Assembly (NCBI RefSeq): GCF_004378255.1
Contig: NZ_SNQG01000001.1
Span: forward strand, 372,001-436,000
Source of the DNA: Mucilaginibacter phyllosphaerae
Lineage (GTDB): Bacteria; Bacteroidota; Bacteroidia; Sphingobacteriales; Sphingobacteriaceae
Direction: 5' to 3'
DNA length: 64,000 nt
In this document: positions 27,817-37,436 of the stretch, piece after piece
Numbering within the stretch: position 1 is the stretch's first letter
How the letters are laid out: the number at the start of each line of letters is the position of its first letter
Notes under the pieces: model-generated
Seen by the model: the letters and a program-made list of their open reading frames with translations, nothing else
Databases searched by the model: none
What the model was told of the DNA's origin: nothing
Position numbers and translations under genes: made by a program

Positions 27817-30504
27817 TTAGTTTTTGATCTTTAATAGCTGTGAGTTACTTTTTGCTGTATTCCATCCGTCGATATCTACAGCCAGGTTTTTAAGGCCGGC
27901 TGCAGGGTATTCTATGATCACCTTTTTCTGCTCGCCGGGTAGCACAGATATATAATTGTTATCGTAAAATGCAGGTAAGATCCTTTCCTTAGTGCCGGCA
28001 TCCACTAAGGATATCCTGTTAAAGAATGATACAACACTGTTGGGTTTATTGGTTAAAGTAACCTCGATTTTTCCGGGCTTGATGTACCGGGCTTGAGCAG
28101 TCAGGGCATCATCCTTCATTTTTTCTAAGCCCGAGTACTCGCCTTTGCTATCTGCTATCCAGTACAAATTGTCAGACAGTACCTTTTTATCGGTATCTAA
28201 CAGCTGTAACGACAGAAAAGCGCCCTCTTTGGCAGCCATCTCATCCATCACATTTTTAACCGACAAGATCTTTTTAGTTGACGTGGGTACGATATCGCAA
28301 AACACCTGGGTTATCAGCTTTTCTTTACCGGCCATATCATAGGCCTTTATCACCAGCATCATGCTGCGGCTTGGCTTAAAGGTGTTGTTGGCGAGCGATA
28401 CCATCCCGTTAATTGGGTTATACATTACGTGCAGGGCCTCGCCCCCGTTATGCAGGCCATAAAGGCAGGCGTTAGGGTCCAGGTAATAATCATACATCTG
28501 GCCGCGCATGGCGGTCCATGGGTTTTGGGTTTTCCAGATGATGAAACCGGTGTACCAATCCCACATGTGCGATGTAAAACCTTCGGCCAGGCCGCGGTAT
28601 TGGTCGTAATTAACCAGTTGGGCCTTTCTGGCAAAATCTTCGGCGCCTTTTATCTTGCCATATTTGGCAACGCTGGTATCATACCCAATGTATTTATGAT
28701 AATCCCAAACGCTGTCGACTTTGCTTTTGCGGGTATTTTCATCATAGTCGGGCGCCACCATGTTTTTTGCAGGGATAAACCTTTTTAAAGATTCATAATC
28801 GCTTACACCAACCGAACCTACTTCTGAATTGAACGGGTAAGTTTTAAAGTTCCAGAAAACAGATAGCGGCTGAATACCGTAAGGGCCGTCGCCGTTACCA
28901 CCCAAAACATTGTTAGACATTTCTTCGGAGTTAGAGTAATCTACAAACCAGCGGGTATTATCCAGCCTCGGGAAGATATCTTCTTTTAATGCGATGAGGA
29001 TATCCTCGGGCGGTGTGATCTCGTTACCTCCGCACCAGATAGCCAGCGATGCATGGTTACGTACCATTTTTATCTGATCTTCGGCCGAGCGCAGAAACAA
29101 GCCATGGTCATCCGGATATTTGCGGCGGGTCCACTGGTCGTCCAATTTCATTGGGTCTACCCAACGGCCGTTACAATCACCGGATCCCCACAGGTCCTGA
29201 AAAACCAGCATCCCGTACCTGTCGCAGGCATCATAAAATTCCGGGCGTTCTACCATCGCACCACCCCAGATCCTGATCAGGTTAAGGTTCATATCCCTAT
29301 GAAAACGCACCTCGGCATCATAACGCAGGTCAGAAAGGCGCAGCATCGCGTCAGACAGGATCCAGTTACCACCTTTTATAAATATCTTTTGGCCGTTTAC
29401 CGCAATTTGCCTGCTGCCGGTATGCTCGTTCCAACTGCTCTGTATTTCGCGCACGCCCACTTTTAATACTTTATGGTCTGACAGCTGCTTGCCGGCAATG
29501 GTAAACTTAACTTTTACATCGTATAAATTTTGCGGGCCATAGCCGTTTGGCCACCACAACTTCGGGTTTTGCAGCGCATGATCAGCCAGTTTTACCGTGG
29601 TTGTAGCATATGGCTTTAAGGTAACACTTTTAGATACCGTTGCACCCGCAATATCATAACTTACCACACCGGTTACACTTGCTGCGGTAGGGTTGTTCAC
29701 TTCGGTTTCCATTTGGATGATGGCAGGCTTTTGCGGCCCTTCGGGCAACCTGGTACCGGGCACTACAGTAATTACATGCGTATCTGTTATACGTACCGCC
29801 CCTGTTTTTTGAATGGTAACCTTATCCCAGATCCCGGTATTACGGTCGCGTACGGGCTGGATCCAGTCCCAGCCTGCGGTATATTGCAGCCCTACATTGC
29901 GGGCAATAGTACCATCGCCGCCCTGGCCACCGTTGGCATTACCCAAAACATCCGGAGGATATACGATCACCGCCAGTTTATTATTACCTGTTTTGTTGAG
30001 GTAAGAAGTGATGTTGTAAGAAAACCTTAAAAACATGCCTTTTTGTGCAGATTTATTTAATTTATGGCCATTCAGGAATACATCACAGCTATAATTAACC
30101 CCCCTAAAATTCAGGTAAACCTGGCCGCCGTTTGCAGCCGGTGCCTCCTTAAAATCTTTAACAAACCAGTAGGTATAGTGCTTGGCCCCTGTTTTATAAA
30201 TATCGGCGATCTTCTCGTTGTTCATCCCATAAAATGGATCGGGCACCTTTTTATTGTTTAACAATGTGGTTAGTACCGTACCGGGCACTGTTGCCGGCAT
30301 CCATGCAGTACTATTATAGGATGCATCAGAAAGTTTTAAGCCGTCTTCCTTTACATCGGCTATTGCCGCGCATTTCCATCCTGTATTTAATTCGTAACTG
30401 CTTTGGGCTTTAGCTTTATTATTAAAGCTGTTTAAAGCCAGTAATACGGCAAGTGCAAATACTATTTTAGGCTTTACTGATGTGTACAAAAATTGCTGGG
30501 GCAT
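27817..30504 (-). CDS. GH2 beta-mannosidase / endo-beta-mannosidase-like
   Basis: An 895-residue exported GH2 protein. The N-terminal hydrophobic segment ends near NKAKAQ. A sugar-binding jelly roll (about 35-230), an Ig-like domain and a TIM barrel (about 355-720) follow. The acid/base is Glu495 in IWCGGNE and the likely nucleophile is Glu561 in FNSEVGSVG. Both neighbourhoods resemble mannosylglycoprotein endo-beta-mannosidase and exo-glucosaminidase (CsxA) relatives more than LacZ. Cleavage of Man-beta-1,4-GlcNAc of N-glycan cores is the favoured inference; exo-beta-glucosaminidase is the main alternative. Co-transcribed, with GH29 26 bases upstream. Confidence 0.82.
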   Translation of the reverse strand: MPQQFLYTSVKPKIVFALAVLLALNSFNNKAKAQSSYELNTGWKCAAIADVKEDGLKLSDASYNSTAWMPATVPGTVLTTLLNNKKVPDPFYGMNNEKIADIYKTGAKHYTYWFVKDFKEAPAANGGQVYLNFRGVNYSCDVFLNGHKLNKSAQKGMFLRFSYNITSYLNKTGNNKLAVIVYPPDVLGNANGGQGGDGTIARNVGLQYTAGWDWIQPVRDRNTGIWDKVTIQKTGAVRITDTHVITVVPGTRLPEGPQKPAIIQMETEVNNPTAASVTGVVSYDIAGATVSKSVTLKPYATTTVKLADHALQNPKLWWPNGYGPQNLYDVKVKFTIAGKQLSDHKVLKVGVREIQSSWNEHTGSRQIAVNGQKIFIKGGNWILSDAMLRLSDLRYDAEVRFHRDMNLNLIRIWGGAMVERPEFYDACDRYGMLVFQDLWGSGDCNGRWVDPMKLDDQWTRRKYPDDHGLFLRSAEDQIKMVRNHASLAIWCGGNEITPPEDILIALKEDIFPRLDNTRWFVDYSNSEEMSNNVLGGNGDGPYGIQPLSVFWNFKTYPFNSEVGSVGVSDYESLKRFIPAKNMVAPDYDENTRKSKVDSVWDYHKYIGYDTSVAKYGKIKGAEDFARKAQLVNYDQYRGLAEGFTSHMWDWYTGFIIWKTQNPWTAMRGQMYDYYLDPNACLYGLHNGGEALHVMYNPINGMVSLANNTFKPSRSMMLVIKAYDMAGKEKLITQVFCDIVPTSTKKILSVKNVMDEMAAKEGAFLSLQLLDTDKKVLSDNLYWIADSKGEYSGLEKMKDDALTAQARYIKPGKIEVTLTNKPNSVVSFFNRISLVDAGTKERILPAFYDNNYISVLPGEQKKVIIEYPAAGLKNLAVDIDGWNTAKSNSQLLKIKN

Positions 30505-30530
30505 TTTAATAATATAATAGTATGAAAAAA

Positions 30531-31970
30531 TTAGTATTGAACTTTAAAAACAGCGGCCTGCGTTAAACCACTACCGGTTTGCAGGGCGGCAGGTATGGTG
30601 ATGTTAACAGTGCCTTTATCAGCTTTCCATTTTACTTTTTTGCCAGAGCCTAATAAAACTACATTTTTTACCTTATTAATATCCTGCAGGTGCAAAGTGA
30701 TACTTGCAGGCAGGGTTACCTGGTCTTTAGCCGAAGTTACAAACGCATAAATAGTATTGCCCTTATCTGCTTTTGTATAATAGATGTTATCTTCTGAGTA
30801 AGGGGCTACAGATGTAGAGTTGTAGATGCCTTCGCCGTTCACTTTTATCCAGCTGCCAATTTGCTGCAGGCGGCTGTAAGCTACCGGGTCCCAGTCGCCA
30901 TCAGGACCGGGGCCGATATTCATGAGCAGGTTACCCCCACGCGATACGATCTTAATTAATAAGGTTACAATCTCATTTGCCGATTTGTACTTATCGCCCG
31001 GCACATAACTCCAGGAATTACCCATGGTGATACAGCTTTCCCAGGGATGATCTAACGGTTTATCAGGCACCTGCTGCTCGGGCGTGGTATAGTTTTCATA
31101 CGGGCCGGCAACGGTGCGGTCTACCATAATTAAACCGGGTTGCTTTTTGCGGGCCATTTCGGCAATACGCGGCATATCTATATCCTGGTTAAAGGTAATG
31201 GCCTTTTGCCAGTCTACCGTAGTATCGATAGTGCTTTTAGGGCGTACCCAGCCACCATCCATCCATAATATATCTACCTTGCCATAATCGGTCATTAACT
31301 CCCCTATCTGGTTATAGGTAAAATCTTTAAACTTCTGCCATTGGTCGGGGTGTTTGGCAGGGTCGTAATTTACATTCCTGTCTTTCGGCGGGAAATACGG
31401 CCACCAGTAATTTTTAGAGTGCCAATCCGGTTTAGAGAAATAAGCCCCTATCATAAAATTCTCTTTAGAAAAAGCCTTAAAAATCTCTTTGGTAACGTTG
31501 GCCTTAGGGTTTGATGAGAATGGCGTTTTGGGGTCGGTAATTTTATAATCTGTTTGCTTGGTATCAAACATGCTAAACCCATCATGATGCTTGGTAGTAA
31601 ATACCACATATTTCATTCCCGCATCTTTTGCAGCCTTTACCCACTTATCCGGGTCGAACTTTACGGGGTTAAAAGTAGTTTGCAAATTTTCATACGCTTT
31701 TACATAAGTATTGTAATCTGCACCGTAGGGGCCTTTGCGCTGTGTCCAGCCTTCATCCTCGGGGCAAATGCTCCAGCTTTCTACCACGCCCCACTCGCTA
31801 TAAGTTCCCCAGTGCATAAACAGGCCAAATTTTAATTTTTGCCAGTTTTGAAGCTTCGTTTTTACTAATTCATCTGTAGGGGCTACATAATTTGCAGACA
31901 TATTGTGTTCTTGCGCATAACAAGCCGCTACACACAATAAATTCAGGGTAAGGATGTACAGTTTTTTCAT
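30531..31970 (-). CDS. Alpha-L-fucosidase, GH29
   Basis: A 479-residue exported enzyme (signal about 1-19, CYAQ). GH29 landmarks are KFGLFMHWGTYSEWGVVESW, YVVFTTKHHDGFSMFDTK, the nucleophile Asp238 in DILWMDGGWV, and GGNLLMNIGPGPDGDW. The C-terminal beta domain is short, and there are no extra binding modules, unlike the second fucosidase. This layout is closer to the broad alpha-fucosidase group (GH29-A). It is the first gene of the minus-strand hydrolase operon. Confidence 0.93.
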   Translation of the reverse strand: MKKLYILTLNLLCVAACYAQEHNMSANYVAPTDELVKTKLQNWQKLKFGLFMHWGTYSEWGVVESWSICPEDEGWTQRKGPYGADYNTYVKAYENLQTTFNPVKFDPDKWVKAAKDAGMKYVVFTTKHHDGFSMFDTKQTDYKITDPKTPFSSNPKANVTKEIFKAFSKENFMIGAYFSKPDWHSKNYWWPYFPPKDRNVNYDPAKHPDQWQKFKDFTYNQIGELMTDYGKVDILWMDGGWVRPKSTIDTTVDWQKAITFNQDIDMPRIAEMARKKQPGLIMVDRTVAGPYENYTTPEQQVPDKPLDHPWESCITMGNSWSYVPGDKYKSANEIVTLLIKIVSRGGNLLMNIGPGPDGDWDPVAYSRLQQIGSWIKVNGEGIYNSTSVAPYSEDNIYYTKADKGNTIYAFVTSAKDQVTLPASITLHLQDINKVKNVVLLGSGKKVKWKADKGTVNITIPAALQTGSGLTQAAVFKVQY

Positions 31971-32531
31971 GTATCTATAATATAGTTTAAAAATAGGCCG
32001 TTTTAAGCTTAGTTGCTTTAAATAATGTATATTAATTCATTCAACAGGAACAGTTAAAGTGCAATAGCTTCTGTTAAAACATAGGAAAAGCAATTTTAAT
32101 GCTTTTTACCAATAACTATTTAAAATATTTTAAAATCTTTTTATTTTCAAACATTTATTTTTAAAAGTTAATACAATTTTTTATTTTTATTAACATTATT
32201 ATTACATTGCGATATAATTGGCCGCCAAACATTTAAATCTTGTTAAATTCAACAAGGAAGCCTTAAAGCCTGATTTAAATTATTTGCCAAACAAGAGATT
32301 TTATACAAACCAATTACTGCTTAAGTAATATAATTAATGAAACTACTATTTATTAAACCTTTAATTGATTAGAATGCCTATGGATTAAAAAAGCTTTACA
32401 CTCCCATTTAAGAACAATACCAAATTAGTTCTTCTCAAAAAAACAAACTATTCTAAATTATACCCTATTCCTTAACAGGAAATTGGTATTTAATTAACGT
32501 ATCTTAATTAACTCACTTAATTAATAACAGT
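31971..32531. promoter_or_regulatory. AT-rich divergent regulatory region of the PUL-like locus
   Basis: These 561 bases separate the hydrolase operon (minus) from susCD (plus). No open frame of note, RNA gene or exact TAnnTTTG box on either strand was found. The middle (32,100-32,210) is nearly pure A/T. CTTGTT and AACAAG form a 6-base inverted repeat around 6 bases near 32,236-32,253, a possible operator. The length suggests long leaders or regulator sites. No SARP, HTCS or ECF/FecR regulator gene is nearby. Confidence 0.45.
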
Positions 32532-35500
32532 ATGGAAGATTTTAAACATCCTATGGGTGTAAGAGACAGATACAGATTTCCAAAGTCTGGATTGACAGTA
32601 AAATTGTCTCTTGTTTTATCATTAGCGGTAGGCATACAATCAGTAGCCGCAGCATATCCGCATAATAACGTATCAATCAATAAAAATAAATTAACTAACC
32701 AGGCGGTAATTACCGGTAAAGTAGTTGATGAAACAGGCGCACCGCTTCCCGGCGTTTCTGTTAGTATAAAAGGCACTAATACAGGTACAGTAACCAGCCC
32801 TAACGGTACATTTACCGTTAACGCGCCGGATAATGCCGTTTTGGTATTCTCGTTTATCGGTTACGAAAGGCAAGAAGTTGCCGTTGCCGGTAAAACCAGC
32901 ATTACCGTTAGAATGACCCCATCAAGCAAAGGCTTAAACGAGGTTGTTGTAACTGCCTTGGGTATTAAAAAAGATGAAAAGAAATTAGGCTACTCGGTTA
33001 CAACTGTAAAAGGCGATGCTTTAAACACTGCCAAAGAAACCAACGTAGCTTACTCATTACAAGGCCGCGTGGCTGGCTTAAGTGTTAGCGGTACCAATGG
33101 TGGCCCTGGTTCATCAGCACGTATCTTATTACGTGGTGTTACCAGTACAAGCACTACACAAGGCCCGTTATTTGTTATCAACGGCGTACCAATGGATAAC
33201 ACCCAAAGAGGCCAATCAGGCGAATGGGGTGGTGCTGATTACGGTGATGGTATCAGTAACATTAACCCGGATGATATCGAAACAATGACTGTACTTAAAG
33301 GCCAGTCTGCATCGGCGCTTTACGGTACACGTGCAGTTGGCGGTGTTATTTTGATCACAACTAAATCAGGTAAGAAAAACTCGGGCTTTGGTGTTGAATA
33401 CAATACCAACTACCAGGCAGATCAGGTTATGGATAATACCAATTTCCAAAGCACTTACGGCCAGGGTATAAATGGTAACAAACCAACAACTGTTACAGAT
33501 GCTTTAAATTCAGGAAATTTAGCATGGGGTGCAAAATTGGATGGTTCGCAGGTTATACAATTTGACGGCAAAAGCTACGCCTACTCAAAAACCAGCGATG
33601 ATTACACCAAGTTTTACAAAACAGGTAACACTTTCACCAACACCGTTTCATTAACAGGTGGTAATGAAACAGGTTCGTTCCGTTTATCGTTATCAGATCT
33701 GAACAACCATGCCGTTACACCAAACAGCGGGTTAAACAGAAAAACCTTTAACTTTAACGGTACACAAACTGTTATCAAAAACCTGGATATCAACCTTACG
33801 GCTAACTACGTTTTAGATAACGCTAAAAACCGTTCAGGCTTAAGTGATGGCCCGGGCAACCCTAACAACGTACAATTCCTGGCGCCTAACGAAGCTCAAA
33901 GCATCTTAGCACCTGGTACTAAAGCAGATGGCAGCGGTAAAGAGCAAAGCTTTACTAATGACATTTATGTAACCAACCCATATTTTGCCGCCTATAATTT
34001 CATGACAAACACTTCAAGAGAGCGTTTGATCTCTTCGATCTCGGCAAAATACAGCATTACGCCATGGGCTTACGCACAAGGCCGTATTGGATATGACAAG
34101 ATCCATGATAACCGTTTTATAGTAGAACCAACGGGTACAGCATACTATCCGGTTGGAAGTAATGGTAAAGTGGTTACCCAAACTACCCAAATTGGTGAGT
34201 TTAACGCAGATGTTTTATTAGGTGCTAAACATGATATTGTTAAAGACTTCTTAAATCTTGATCTGTCTGTCGGCGGTAACATCCGTAAAAGTACTTTCAG
34301 CGGTACACAAATCGAAGCAAATAATTTGATCGCACCATACTTTTACGATATTTCTAACGGTTTAACCAGAAACGCTACTAACGTACAACCAGCTAATTTA
34401 CAGGTAAATTCAGCTTATTATACCGCTGATTTTGCGATTAAAAACTTCCTGGTTTTAAACACCAGCGGCCGTTATGATACTTACAGCAGTATCTCACAGG
34501 CTGTCGGCCGCGGTATCTTTACGCCGTCAGTATCTGCCAGCTTTATATTCTCTGACCTTGCACCTATCAGCGGTTTAGATTTTGGAAAACTGCGTGTATC
34601 TTATGCAGGTACCAGCAATGGCGCTGCACCATTTAACAACCAGGTTACCTATACTGTAAACAACTCTATAAACGGAGTAAGTGCTGCCGGTTTTGGCGGG
34701 CAATTAGCCAACGTATTGTTGAAACCATATACCCTGCGTGAATTAGAGGTAGGTACAACCATGAAGTTTTTCAATGATCGCTTCGGGTTTGACGTTGCTT
34801 ACTTCCAAAGAAAATCTAAGGATGAGATCATCAACAGCTCTATCGATATCTCCAGCGGATTTACCAATGCGTACGTAGCAACAGCCTCTGTACAAAACAA
34901 AGGTATCGAGGTTGAACTACATGGTTCGCCGGTAAGAACAGGTGCATTTAACTGGACTTCATCTTTCAACTTCACATATGTTAATAACAAGGTATTAGCT
35001 ACAGATGCGGTTAGTGGTAACATAGGTTTAGGTACTTACCGCCCAATGAATGCAACAACTGCATTCGTAATTGGCATGGCAGGCCCACAAATCATGGCAA
35101 ACGATTACTTGCGTAACGCTCAGGGTCAAATTATTTATGATGCACAAGGTAATGCAAAAGCAGGCCCTCGTGTAGCATCAGGTAGTGTTATTCCTAAGTA
35201 TTATGGTGGTTTTAATAATGATGTTACTTACAAGAATTTCAACTTTAGCTTCCTCATCGATTATCGCTACGGTAACAAAGTATTGTCAGCAACTAATTAC
35301 TACAGTATCTTCCGTGGTTTAAACCAAATGACGCTTGCTGGTCGTGAAACTGGGGTTGTTGGTGCCGGTGTTAACGAAGCGGGCCAGCCTAATACTATAA
35401 ATGTACCTGCACAAAACTACTACCAGAGTTTAGCTCGTAACATCTCTTCACTTAACGTATTAGATGGTAGCTTTATTAAATTGCGCCAAGTTACATTAGG

Positions 35501-35717
35501 TTACAGCATTCCAAAATCATATTTCACCAATTCACCAATCAATTCAATCACTGTTTCTTTAGTAGCACGTAACTTATGGACTATTATGAAACGCAGCGAC
35601 AATATTGACCCTGAATCAAACTTTGCGCCGGGAATCAATTACGCAGGTATTGAAGGTACAAGCGTACCAGCCGTGCGTACTTATGGATTAAACGTGAACT
35701 TTAAATTTAAAAAATAA
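32532..35717 (+). CDS. SusC/RagA-type TonB-dependent outer-membrane transporter
   Basis: A 1061-residue protein. A signal-peptide-like hydrophobic stretch at about 22-42 follows a long basic N-terminus. Then come a carboxypeptidase-regulatory-like domain (about 58-138, VITGKVVDETGAPLPGVSV), a TonB-box-like stretch NEVVVTALGIKKDEK, a plug domain (LQGRVAGLSVSGT, FVINGVPMD, VLKGQSASALYGTRAVGGV) and a 22-strand barrel to the terminal FKFKK. It imports glycans together with SusD. No extra N-terminal STN signalling domain is seen, so anti-sigma regulation is unlikely. susD follows 5 bases downstream. Confidence 0.95.
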   Translation: MEDFKHPMGVRDRYRFPKSGLTVKLSLVLSLAVGIQSVAAAYPHNNVSINKNKLTNQAVITGKVVDETGAPLPGVSVSIKGTNTGTVTSPNGTFTVNAPDNAVLVFSFIGYERQEVAVAGKTSITVRMTPSSKGLNEVVVTALGIKKDEKKLGYSVTTVKGDALNTAKETNVAYSLQGRVAGLSVSGTNGGPGSSARILLRGVTSTSTTQGPLFVINGVPMDNTQRGQSGEWGGADYGDGISNINPDDIETMTVLKGQSASALYGTRAVGGVILITTKSGKKNSGFGVEYNTNYQADQVMDNTNFQSTYGQGINGNKPTTVTDALNSGNLAWGAKLDGSQVIQFDGKSYAYSKTSDDYTKFYKTGNTFTNTVSLTGGNETGSFRLSLSDLNNHAVTPNSGLNRKTFNFNGTQTVIKNLDINLTANYVLDNAKNRSGLSDGPGNPNNVQFLAPNEAQSILAPGTKADGSGKEQSFTNDIYVTNPYFAAYNFMTNTSRERLISSISAKYSITPWAYAQGRIGYDKIHDNRFIVEPTGTAYYPVGSNGKVVTQTTQIGEFNADVLLGAKHDIVKDFLNLDLSVGGNIRKSTFSGTQIEANNLIAPYFYDISNGLTRNATNVQPANLQVNSAYYTADFAIKNFLVLNTSGRYDTYSSISQAVGRGIFTPSVSASFIFSDLAPISGLDFGKLRVSYAGTSNGAAPFNNQVTYTVNNSINGVSAAGFGGQLANVLLKPYTLRELEVGTTMKFFNDRFGFDVAYFQRKSKDEIINSSIDISSGFTNAYVATASVQNKGIEVELHGSPVRTGAFNWTSSFNFTYVNNKVLATDAVSGNIGLGTYRPMNATTAFVIGMAGPQIMANDYLRNAQGQIIYDAQGNAKAGPRVASGSVIPKYYGGFNNDVTYKNFNFSFLIDYRYGNKVLSATNYYSIFRGLNQMTLAGRETGVVGAGVNEAGQPNTINVPAQNYYQSLARNISSLNVLDGSFIKLRQVTLGYSIPKSYFTNSPINSITVSLVARNLWTIMKRSDNIDPESNFAPGINYAGIEGTSVPAVRTYGLNVNFKFKK

Positions 35718-35722
35718 CAAAG

Positions 35723-37321
35723 ATGAAAAAACAACTCTTATATAGTTGCCTTATTGCAGGTGCTACCTTTATAGCAGGTTGTACTAAAAACTTTGATGCA
35801 ATCAATACCGACCCTACCAAAGTTAGCGCGGGTGGCCTTAACCCTAATTTTTTAATGGCCCAGGCCCAGATAAAGTTCTCAAACTCTGGTTACGATCAGT
35901 TACTTTTTCAAAGTATGTGGCCGCAATCATTAGCCTCTACCTACGATTATTATGGTAACGGTGATAAATACGTTTATGCAGGTAGTGGCCGCGGTTATTT
36001 TGAGCGCACCTGGAATACCAGCTACGGCTCATCTACCTTAATTGATGAAATGAAAAGCCTGATAAAAGGTAACGCCAGCTATACTAACCTGGATAACTGC
36101 GGCACCATCTTACGCGTGTTAATTATACAGCGTATAACAGATGCTTACGGCGATGTTCCTTATTCGCAGGCAGGCCAGGCGAAAGCAGGGATCTTAAATC
36201 CTGTTTTCGATCCGCAGCAAAGCATTTATTCGGCTATGCTTAATGATCTTGACGTGGCAACAGCTGCTTTAGATGTATCTAAAGACAAACCGTCATCTGA
36301 TCTTTTTTACAGTGGTGATATCAGCCAGTGGAAAAAATTAGGATATAGCCTGATGCTGAAAGTAGCGATGCGTTTAACAAAGGCTGACCCCGCAATGGCT
36401 CAAAAATATGCCGAAAAAGCTTTTGCAGCCGGTACCATGGCAAGCATTGCCGACAACGTAAAGGTAAAAGCCGATAACGCTAACGGTAATGGTAACAGTG
36501 ATGTTGCTGCCTTATTAGTAAAAGACGATTTCAGGGAAGTAAGATGGTCAAATGTTTTGATCAGCTATATGCAATCAAGTGCTGATCCGCGTATCCCTGC
36601 CGTTGCCGAGATCTCTGCAGGAACCGGTAAAGCTGCTAATGAAAACCCTGTGGCAGGCATTAACACTGCCAGCTTGCAAATTGGTATGCCAAACGGTTAT
36701 GACCAGTTAGGCGGTGCTACTGACATTTCAAAGGCACCTAACTACCCGGGCACTTCACCGGCAGATCCTGCTGTAACAGCCGATGCTGCTGCACCGGATG
36801 GCAAATACTCACGCCCGCGTGTTACAGTTTATGACGATCGTAGCCGCATTAACATGCTGTACACTTATGGCGAGTGCGAACTTTTGTTAGCTGAAGCCGC
36901 TGCAAGAGGCTGGAACACTGGTTCTGCTGCAACGCATTATGCTAATGCACTTGCTGCCGATATGCAGTCTCTTACACAATTTAGTACAGATGCTGCCATT
37001 CCGCAATCAAGCGTTACAGCATATGTAGCTGCACATCCTTTGTCTGCAACAACCGCAACTGCATTACAGCAGATCAATATGGAGTACTTTGTGGTAACAT
37101 CAACAACATTTAACTTTAATGAATCATGGGCTAACTGGAGAAGATCTGGCTACCCTGTTTTAACACCTGTTAAATACATTGGTCAGTTTATAAATGGTTC
37201 TATCCCAAGAAGGATCCCATACCCACTTGGCTTACCATCAACCAACGCTGCTAATTATGCCGCTGCCGTATCACGCCAGGGTGCAGATGATTTTGCTACC
37301 CGTGTATGGTGGGATAAATAA
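35723..37321 (+). CDS. SusD/RagB-type surface glycan-binding lipoprotein
   Basis: A 532-residue lipoprotein with lipobox FIAGC (Cys20). The fold is the SusD-like group with TPR helices: TNFDA-like start (NFDAINTDP), QRITDAYGDVPYSQAGQ near residue 140, and a C-terminal INMEYFVVTSTTFNFNESWANWRRSGYP segment typical of the SusD_2-like group. It binds the glycan at the cell surface and caps SusC. It is transcribed with susC and followed by a clear terminator. Confidence 0.94.
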   Translation: MKKQLLYSCLIAGATFIAGCTKNFDAINTDPTKVSAGGLNPNFLMAQAQIKFSNSGYDQLLFQSMWPQSLASTYDYYGNGDKYVYAGSGRGYFERTWNTSYGSSTLIDEMKSLIKGNASYTNLDNCGTILRVLIIQRITDAYGDVPYSQAGQAKAGILNPVFDPQQSIYSAMLNDLDVATAALDVSKDKPSSDLFYSGDISQWKKLGYSLMLKVAMRLTKADPAMAQKYAEKAFAAGTMASIADNVKVKADNANGNGNSDVAALLVKDDFREVRWSNVLISYMQSSADPRIPAVAEISAGTGKAANENPVAGINTASLQIGMPNGYDQLGGATDISKAPNYPGTSPADPAVTADAAAPDGKYSRPRVTVYDDRSRINMLYTYGECELLLAEAAARGWNTGSAATHYANALAADMQSLTQFSTDAAIPQSSVTAYVAAHPLSATTATALQQINMEYFVVTSTTFNFNESWANWRRSGYPVLTPVKYIGQFINGSIPRRIPYPLGLPSTNAANYAAAVSRQGADDFATRVWWDK

Positions 37322-37333
37322 TATCACCTACTC

Positions 37334-37367
37334 AATAAAAAAGGAGGCTTCGGTCTCCTTTTTTATT
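37334..37367 (+). terminator. Intrinsic terminator after susD
   Basis: A 13-base perfect stem (37334-37346 with 37355-37367, core GGAG/CTCC) is extended by GC/GT pairs around a TTCG tetraloop, with a T6 run in the right arm. It should separate susCD from the following VCBS/haloperoxidase genes or lower their expression. Confidence 0.88.
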
Positions 37368-37436
37368 GTTGTTTTATGCTAATACATTATCTTTATACTC
37401 CTCCTGATTATTTATTCGTAAGTATCAAAAAAACTT

